The translations under genes were made by a program, and so were the position numbers. The notes beneath the pieces were generated by a model, which worked only from the letters and a program-made list of their open reading frames with translations, did not search any database and was not told the DNA's origin. A stretch of 19,441 bases of DNA from an uncultured Clostridia bacterium (GTDB taxonomy: Bacteria > Bacillota > Clostridia > Lachnospirales > Lachnospiraceae). The DNA is taken from positions 1 through 19,441 of the forward strand of contig CAMUFS010000011.1 in the NCBI GenBank assembly GCA_947088195.1. The letters are read 5' to 3'. This document shows, one piece after another, positions 15,051 through 19,441 of the stretch (position 1 is the first letter of the stretch; every line of letters starts with the position of its first letter).

Positions 15051-16283
15051 TTAGCACATGGAGTGTTTTATAATATCTAAGCCCTTTATCAAGAGCTCAT
15101 CTGGTATAGTCAGCGCGGGCATCAATTTAATAACACAATTTCCACGACCCGCACGCTCAATAATAAGACCATTTTCAAAGCACTTTTTTGTAATGGCTGC
15201 CGCGCGCTCACCAGAGCCCACATCGATCCCAAAGATGCATCCAATGCCGCGGACGGCAACTGTGTTATCGGTGATGTTATGGGTGAGATAATTGCGTATA
15301 ATCTCTTCCTTGCGCACAGCCTCTTTTTCAATTTGATGCTCTAACATATAAGTAAGTCCTGCTTTTGCAGCAACGATGGCAAGTTGATTACCGCGGAAGG
15401 TTCCATTGTGTTCACCGGGTGTCCAAATATCAAGCTCCGGTTTAAATAGGGTAAGGGAGAAGGGAAGACCATAACCACCGATGGACTTTGACATAATTAC
15501 AATATCAGGTACAATGTCTGCTCGCTCAAAAGAGAAAAATGTTCCAGTCCGTGCACAACCCACCTGAATGTCATCGACAATCAACAAAATATCATGAGTG
15601 TCACAGAAATTTCTGACGGCTTTCAGCCATTCCTTATCAAATACATAGATGCCCCCTTCTGCCTGAACCGTCTCAATAATAAGTGCAGCGGGTTTTTCAA
15701 TACCAGAATGATCGTCCGTAATTAAAGTTTCCATATATTGAATGGTATCCAGATCACCAAACATATAGGGAGCTGGTATATGCGTCACATTTGTCAATGG
15801 AACGCCTGCACCATTGCGGCTGTCTCTGTCGCTGGTCAGCGCGAGAGAGGCGAGAGTCATGCCATGAAAGCATCCCATCAGACACCAGATATTTTCTCTT
15901 TTCTTAACCTTGCGCGCGAGCTTGAGTGCAGCCTCCACACCATTGGTGCCGGTGGGTCCGGTAAACATAATTTTATAATCCAAGCCGCGTGGTTTTAGTA
16001 TAGCATCTTCAAAATATTCAATAAAATCGGCCTTAGCGTCTGTCATCATATCCAGGGCATGTAAGATACCATCATTTTGAAGGTAATCAATTAGTTTTTC
16101 TTTAATATAATCGTTGTTGTGCCCATAATTGACGGCACCTGCACCACAGAAGAAATCAATGTATTCTTTTCCGTCCGTATCCGTGATAATAGAGCCTTTG
16201 GCGCGCGTAAACACAGCGGGAAAGCTTCGGCAATAGGAACGTACCTCGGACTCATAGGTCTGAAAAATTTCTTTCTGATCCAT
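15051..16283 (-). CDS. EctB-like diaminobutyrate--2-oxoglutarate aminotransferase
   Basis: A 410-residue class III PLP aminotransferase. Sequence patterns match the EctB type: ESEVRSYCRSFPAVFT at the start, DFFCGAGAVNYGHNN (43-57), PRGLDYKIMFTGPTGTNGVEAALKLARK, IVDDIQVGCARTGTFFSFE (235-253), the PLP lysine Lys266 in MSKSIGGYGLPF, and PGEHNGTFRGNQLA. EctB makes L-2,4-diaminobutyrate from aspartate semialdehyde with glutamate as amino donor. No ectA or ectC accompanies it, so ectoine is not the likely product. It is the third gene of a minus-strand operon with MurT-like and GatD-like proteins, 38 bases after the latter, with AGAGGATAA before its ATG. Diaminobutyrate could be the amine supplied to that ligase; this is inference. 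Acceptance of a related omega-amino acid is the main alternative. Confidence 0.85.
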   Translation of the reverse strand: MDQKEIFQTYESEVRSYCRSFPAVFTRAKGSIITDTDGKEYIDFFCGAGAVNYGHNNDYIKEKLIDYLQNDGILHALDMMTDAKADFIEYFEDAILKPRGLDYKIMFTGPTGTNGVEAALKLARKVKKRENIWCLMGCFHGMTLASLALTSDRDSRNGAGVPLTNVTHIPAPYMFGDLDTIQYMETLITDDHSGIEKPAALIIETVQAEGGIYVFDKEWLKAVRNFCDTHDILLIVDDIQVGCARTGTFFSFERADIVPDIVIMSKSIGGYGLPFSLTLFKPELDIWTPGEHNGTFRGNQLAIVAAKAGLTYMLEHQIEKEAVRKEEIIRNYLTHNITDNTVAVRGIGCIFGIDVGSGERAAAITKKCFENGLIIERAGRGNCVIKLMPALTIPDELLIKGLDIIKHSMC

Positions 16284-16321
16284 AATAATTATCCTCTTTT
16301 CTATATTCTAATCACACAATA

Positions 16322-17050
16322 TTAGTATTTTAACTTTTCATTTTCAAATTCTGCGAGGCGCTTTTGGTAGGCCGCCATAATTGTCTCCTCATGAGCGAGC
16401 GTGGGGTTTTCCATGCCAAGCAAAGAGAGCAGATATTTTACAAATAGGGGATTTAACAGCAAAAATGGACCTACCGTGTAGGTTCCAAAAAAATGATTTT
16501 CCTTTAACCCCTCTAGCATAGTGGAGGGGTTAATGCCGCAGCCTCGAATTACTTTGTAAAAATACTGCTTAGAATTGTCTCCATAGGTGTGGGAGAACTG
16601 CGCTTTAAAGCCTACCAATCGGATTCCTTCATACTCACCAAGAATAAGAGAATTATAGCGATGAAACATATCCCGTTTGGCGTGCTGAGGAAATATGCCA
16701 AGTCCCTCCACACGGCTTCCATCTTCATTTTCAATGTAGGCTTCAAAAACCTCCATCGCATTTCCAGTAAGCAAAAAAACACAGCCTTTCCCAATTAATT
16801 CCACGAGCTTTTCCTTATGTGGCTTAAGCGCGTGGACAGCGAGAGATTGCTGGCTTTCTGTCATGGGACCCATATAGATCATGGAGACTTCTCTTGAGAG
16901 AAAGGCTGGCTGAGCGGTAAGGCTGGTGTCGATAAATTCTGCCTCAGGTGCACATTCCTTTAGATAGCGTATATTCATTCTATCACCAAAAAGATTGGCA
17001 ATCTCAGGGAACAAGGATTCTATCACAATCGTTTTTGGGGAAGCTTTCAT
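16322..17050 (-). CDS. GatD-like amidotransferase subunit lacking catalytic Cys and His
   Basis: A 242-residue protein with the CobB/CobQ-type glutamine amidotransferase fold of GatD, the partner of MurT in amidating lipid II D-glutamate. Family landmarks: LFPEIANLFGDRMNIRYL at the start, MIYMGPMTESQQ (57-68), GLGIFPQHAKRD (116-127), LVGFKAQFSHTYGD (145-158), VIRGCGINPSTMLEG (167-181) and GTYTVGPFLLLNP (189-201). Typical GatD reads about ICGGYQ at the nucleophile elbow; here it reads LTGNAM, with Thr95 in the Cys place. Typical GatD reads GTYLHGP at the catalytic His; here Val193 takes its place. It should therefore be unable to hydrolyse glutamine, and may act as a structural or regulatory partner. 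Its start overlaps the MurT-like stop by ATGA. The reading frame is intact over its full length, so this is not simple decay. Confidence 0.8.
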   Translation of the reverse strand: MKASPKTIVIESLFPEIANLFGDRMNIRYLKECAPEAEFIDTSLTAQPAFLSREVSMIYMGPMTESQQSLAVHALKPHKEKLVELIGKGCVFLLTGNAMEVFEAYIENEDGSRVEGLGIFPQHAKRDMFHRYNSLILGEYEGIRLVGFKAQFSHTYGDNSKQYFYKVIRGCGINPSTMLEGLKENHFFGTYTVGPFLLLNPLFVKYLLSLLGMENPTLAHEETIMAAYQKRLAEFENEKLKY

Positions 17051-18435
17051 AAATGTTCCCTCCTCTCAGCCTTATTTTTAAGAAGATTGACCGTTTTATC
17101 ACGTACACTCATAGCCTCTTTGGCAGCGTACAGCTCATGTAAAATAAATATCTTGTCTGTGCCAAAAAGGGATAGATAATCTGGTGCGTCCATCTCTTTT
17201 GGAACACAGATTAGCTTTTCTTCTGAGATGCCTGTCATAAGCAAGCGCAGCTTGTAATCTTCACAGCGCACACCACTGATAATAATCCGGCGAATGGTTT
17301 CCTCATTTAAAAATTCAAAATCAGTATCATAGATCCATGTCATAATCTCAGAAGAATTTACGCGGTCAAACACATCATCTAACATTAAAATAATTTCTTT
17401 CTGTCCCTTTTCTTTTCTTACATAATCAAATACGCAAGAGCAGGCAATGGGATTCTGTCCCTTTGCCATGTGAGTGATCACCTGTGTGCTGCCGACGGTC
17501 TCACAGGAATAGCGAGATTCCACGATAGAGAGCTTTGAGAAAGCAGCCTGTACCTGATGGATGGACAGGCCAAGCTCCCGCAACAGTGCAATGGCGGTGA
17601 GCTGGTTGTAAAGATTGAAAATGCTGTTTGTGACAAGAGGATAGCACTCCTCCTCTGCATTATGGCAAATGTACAGCTTACGTTTCTCAAAATCCGGCGT
17701 GGCGATATAATCGCTCTCAGGGGAAGAAAAGCCGCACGAAGGACACGAAGCATTTCCAATATGATGATAGCGCACATAGCGGTACGTAAGAGTGTGATGG
17801 CATTTAGGACAGATGCGCATATCATTAATGATATTTATGCTCTCTGGCAAATCGGTATTCATGGGCGCAATCGAAAAATAAGTGCGCTTATTTTTTGGTG
17901 CCAGGCCTGCACTGATCAGATCATCTGCATTAAGAATAAGATGGGATTTGGCAGGCAGACTATCCGAGATAATATGAAAGATAAATTCCGCATGGGCATT
18001 GCGGTGAATGGAATCCCGAAAGAGATTCGTGCAGACCGCATAGGTTGGTTTGACATAAGGATAGATAAGCTTTGAGCTGCGCTCATCAATCTCAAATACA
18101 GCAATCTGTTTTTTTGCTCTGCCCATAAGGGTGCTGCCCCCTATCAATGCACTGGCGATTCCAGCATTGATATTGGAGCCAGCGCGGTTATTAAGGACAT
18201 CATAACCATTGGCTGTCAATGCATCTATAATCATGTTACATACAGTGGTTTTGCCATTTGTCCCAGTCACACTGATAATCGTTTTCGGTTTGTCGATCTG
18301 CCCTAGAAAATCCGGGCACAGTTTTATCGCCAGCTTACCGGGAAAGTAGCTGGCGTTCATTCCAAATAATTTTTGTGTAAGCATCGCTGCCTTGCTGATA
18401 AACAGCGCAGACAGAAAACGCAGATTCTTTTTCAT
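17047..18435 (-). CDS. MurT-like Mur ligase (divergent paralogue)
   Basis: A 462-residue ATP-dependent ligase of the Mur family. It has the nucleotide loop VTGTNGKTT (56-64), NNRAGSNINAGIASALI (82-98), FEIDERSS (114-121), TNLFRDS (136-142), a Cys4 zinc ribbon inserted in the central domain (Cys209, Cys212, Cys231, Cys234) and the C-terminal MurT domain (about 318-440: QNPIACSCVFDY, WIYDTDFEFL). True MurT usually reads NLFRDQLDRYGE; here NLFRDSIHRNAHAE. The Asp-rich stretch before WIWD that helps the GatD triad in known MurT reads LDDVFDRVNSSEIMT here (352-366). Canonical MurT with GatD amidates D-Glu of lipid II. The changes, the defective GatD-like partner and the aminotransferase in the same operon suggest another acceptor or amine. 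A TTGAAA-N16-TAATAA promoter lies upstream; the ribosome site (AAAGAGAA) is weak. Confidence 0.85.
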   Translation of the reverse strand: MKKNLRFLSALFISKAAMLTQKLFGMNASYFPGKLAIKLCPDFLGQIDKPKTIISVTGTNGKTTVCNMIIDALTANGYDVLNNRAGSNINAGIASALIGGSTLMGRAKKQIAVFEIDERSSKLIYPYVKPTYAVCTNLFRDSIHRNAHAEFIFHIISDSLPAKSHLILNADDLISAGLAPKNKRTYFSIAPMNTDLPESINIINDMRICPKCHHTLTYRYVRYHHIGNASCPSCGFSSPESDYIATPDFEKRKLYICHNAEEECYPLVTNSIFNLYNQLTAIALLRELGLSIHQVQAAFSKLSIVESRYSCETVGSTQVITHMAKGQNPIACSCVFDYVRKEKGQKEIILMLDDVFDRVNSSEIMTWIYDTDFEFLNEETIRRIIISGVRCEDYKLRLLMTGISEEKLICVPKEMDAPDYLSLFGTDKIFILHELYAAKEAMSVRDKTVNLLKNKAERREHL

Positions 18436-18465
18436 GTCTTGTTCTCTTTTCGGGGATAATTACTC

Positions 18466-18493
18466 TTATTATGTCCATCTCATGTATTTTCAA
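18466..18493 (-). promoter_or_regulatory. Candidate promoter of the MurT-like operon
   Basis: On the minus strand, TTGAAA (18493-18488) and TAATAA (18471-18466) are 16 bases apart, about 30 bases before the start codon. The rest of the 161-base gap to the DJ-1 gene is AT-rich, with no obvious terminator for that gene. Confidence 0.4.
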
Positions 18494-18596
18494 AAGCATT
18501 TTAATAATTTTTGGAAAATGTTCTTTGCTTTTTAACATGATGTAGCTACTTTACCACAAAATAGAGGAATTATCCATATAAAATATAATGTTTGTT

Positions 18597-19145
18597 TTAT
18601 GGATGTTGGATGGATTCTTTAATTTGATCAGAAATGGCAACATTTTCAAGGATTCGCACCAATTCCAACCCAAGATCAATCGCAAAACCAAGACCGCGCG
18701 CTGTGATAAATTGTCCATCTGTCACCACGCCAGATTTTTCCATTATAGCACCCATGCATTTTTCTTCAAATCCGGGATAGCAGGTTGCATGTACTCCGTT
18801 GAGAAGATGCAGCTCTCCATATACAATAGGTGCTGCACATATGGCAGCCAAATATTTGCCATTTTTATGGAGTGTGCGGATTAGGGAATTAAGGCCCTCA
18901 TGCGCAGCGAGGTATTTAGTCCCCGGCATACCGCCCGGCAGGAACAGAAGATCTGCATCGGAAAAATCCATATCAGGGAATAGGGCGTCAGCTTGTACAG
19001 TAATGCTGTGGGAGCCTGTAACATATTTATTATTTGTGATGGAGACCATAGTCACGTCAATATTTGCCCTTCGCAGAATATCAACGACGGCTAGACATTC
19101 AACCTCCTCAAAGCCATTTGCTAAAAATGTATATACTTTACTCAT
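18597..19145 (-). CDS. DJ-1/PfpI (ThiJ/YajL-like) family protein
   Basis: A 182-residue protein of the DJ-1 superfamily. The reactive cysteine is Cys103 in the nucleophile elbow YLAAICAAPIVYG, with the supporting acid Glu16 in GFEEVECLAVVDILRR. Other landmarks are LLFLPGGMPGTKYL (66-79), ATCYPGFE and FITARGLGFAIDLGLELV near the end. Bacterial relatives (YajL) act as covalent chaperones or glyoxalase-type enzymes against methylglyoxal and oxidative damage; which applies here is not visible. The frame is open far upstream, but AGGAGGG just before ATG 19145 and the onset of family similarity (MSKVYTFLANGFEEVE) fix the start. It lies ahead of the MurT-like operon in the same direction, but that operon has its own candidate promoter. 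Confidence 0.92.
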   Translation of the reverse strand: MSKVYTFLANGFEEVECLAVVDILRRANIDVTMVSITNNKYVTGSHSITVQADALFPDMDFSDADLLFLPGGMPGTKYLAAHEGLNSLIRTLHKNGKYLAAICAAPIVYGELHLLNGVHATCYPGFEEKCMGAIMEKSGVVTDGQFITARGLGFAIDLGLELVRILENVAISDQIKESIQHP

Positions 19146-19295
19146 GGGAACCCTCCTTTTTTTGATAAAAATAATGACTAATTGGTAATAAAAGTGCTCT
19201 GTCAAATACACTATAGCAATATATTCCATATCTTGCAAGTATAAAGTGAGAAAAGATTTGAGGAGAAGCGTTGAATCATGGTTGAGAGGGGTCCG

Positions 19296-19433
19296 CCCAG
19301 AGAATTGGCTATGGTCCTCTGTCACCCCGCTCCCGCTTAGTTCAAAACGTAGCGGATGCTAAACTCGTGAGAAACCTCGTTAAGCACCGACGTTTTTCAA
19401 TAGGTTCCATAGGACCATAGCCAATTCTCTGGG
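19296..19433. repeat. Large inverted-repeat element at the right edge
   Basis: A 23-bp perfect inverted repeat (19296-19318 CCCAGAGAATTGGC..., 19411-19433) encloses ~92 bases. Within it, AAAACGT (19344-19350) pairs with ACGTTTT (19390-19396), and GCTAA/TTAGC-like motifs follow. The left part (19281-19326, minus strand) resembles 7681-7725. The element sits ~150 bases upstream of the DJ-1 start and may extend past the window edge. No open frame inside. The remaining bases (19146-19280) hold AT-rich sequence and no feature I can name. Confidence 0.7.
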
Positions 19434-19441
19434 CTACTTTC

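Noticed and set aside
15051..16283. Ectoine biosynthesis locus
   Set aside because: Only the EctB-like gene is present. No acetyltransferase (ectA) or ectoine synthase (ectC) lies within the window, and its neighbours are Mur-ligase related.
17557..18075. A 172-codon open frame on + opposite the MurT-like gene
   Set aside because: It lies wholly antisense to a well supported Mur ligase, has no recognisable domain, and its composition is that of an antisense shadow.
16322..18435. Ordinary murT-gatD lipid II amidation operon
   Set aside because: Gene order and folds fit, but the GatD-like protein lacks the Cys and His needed for glutamine hydrolysis, and MurT motifs are altered.

Overview
The window looks like chromosomal DNA from a low-GC, spore-forming Firmicute, most likely a gut Lachnospiraceae relative. 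The evidence is an alpha/beta small acid-soluble spore protein, AGGAGG-type ribosome sites throughout, a Rpn/PD-(D/E)XK transposase remnant, a serpin paired with an ECF sigma factor, and a GH2/GH35 galactosidase pair. The taxonomic placement is inferred from gene content, not from a marker gene.

Left part (1-6100, genes on +). The C-terminal third of a GH2 beta-galactosidase and a complete GH35 beta-galactosidase form an operon that ends in a strong terminator. After a 102-nt near-perfect hairpin comes an ECF-type sigma factor. It overlaps by ATGA a membrane-anchored protein whose outer part is a complete serpin and whose short basic N-terminus resembles an anti-sigma tail. An AraC regulator with a GyrI-like effector domain follows.

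Middle part (6240-14400). In order: a Rpn-type nuclease/transposase gene broken by one in-frame amber codon; a small four-helix membrane protein; a four-cysteine protein possibly related to U32 peptidases; a pair of half-size chromate transporters (ChrA) divergent from a LysR regulator; a two-gene ABC exporter; and a divergent type I 3-dehydroquinate dehydratase (aroD). The ABC/aroD block is bracketed by two inverted copies of a ~92-bp structured repeat. Each copy sits between convergent genes.

Right part (14650-19441, genes on -). Reading in the transcribed direction: a DJ-1/PfpI protein, then a tight operon of a MurT-like Mur ligase, a GatD-like amidotransferase subunit and an EctB-like diaminobutyrate aminotransferase, then a spore protein. 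The GatD-like subunit has lost the residues aligning with both the catalytic Cys and His, and its MurT partner is altered in motifs normally conserved. This pair is unlikely to be the standard lipid II isoglutaminyl synthase. With an orphan diaminobutyrate aminotransferase as third gene, it is the best candidate for an undescribed pathway here. The sigma/serpin pair is the second. The window ends in a large inverted repeat that shares a ~45-bp similarity with a hairpin near 7.7 kb.

No gene-free stretch exceeds 300 bases. No rRNA, tRNA or CRISPR array was seen.
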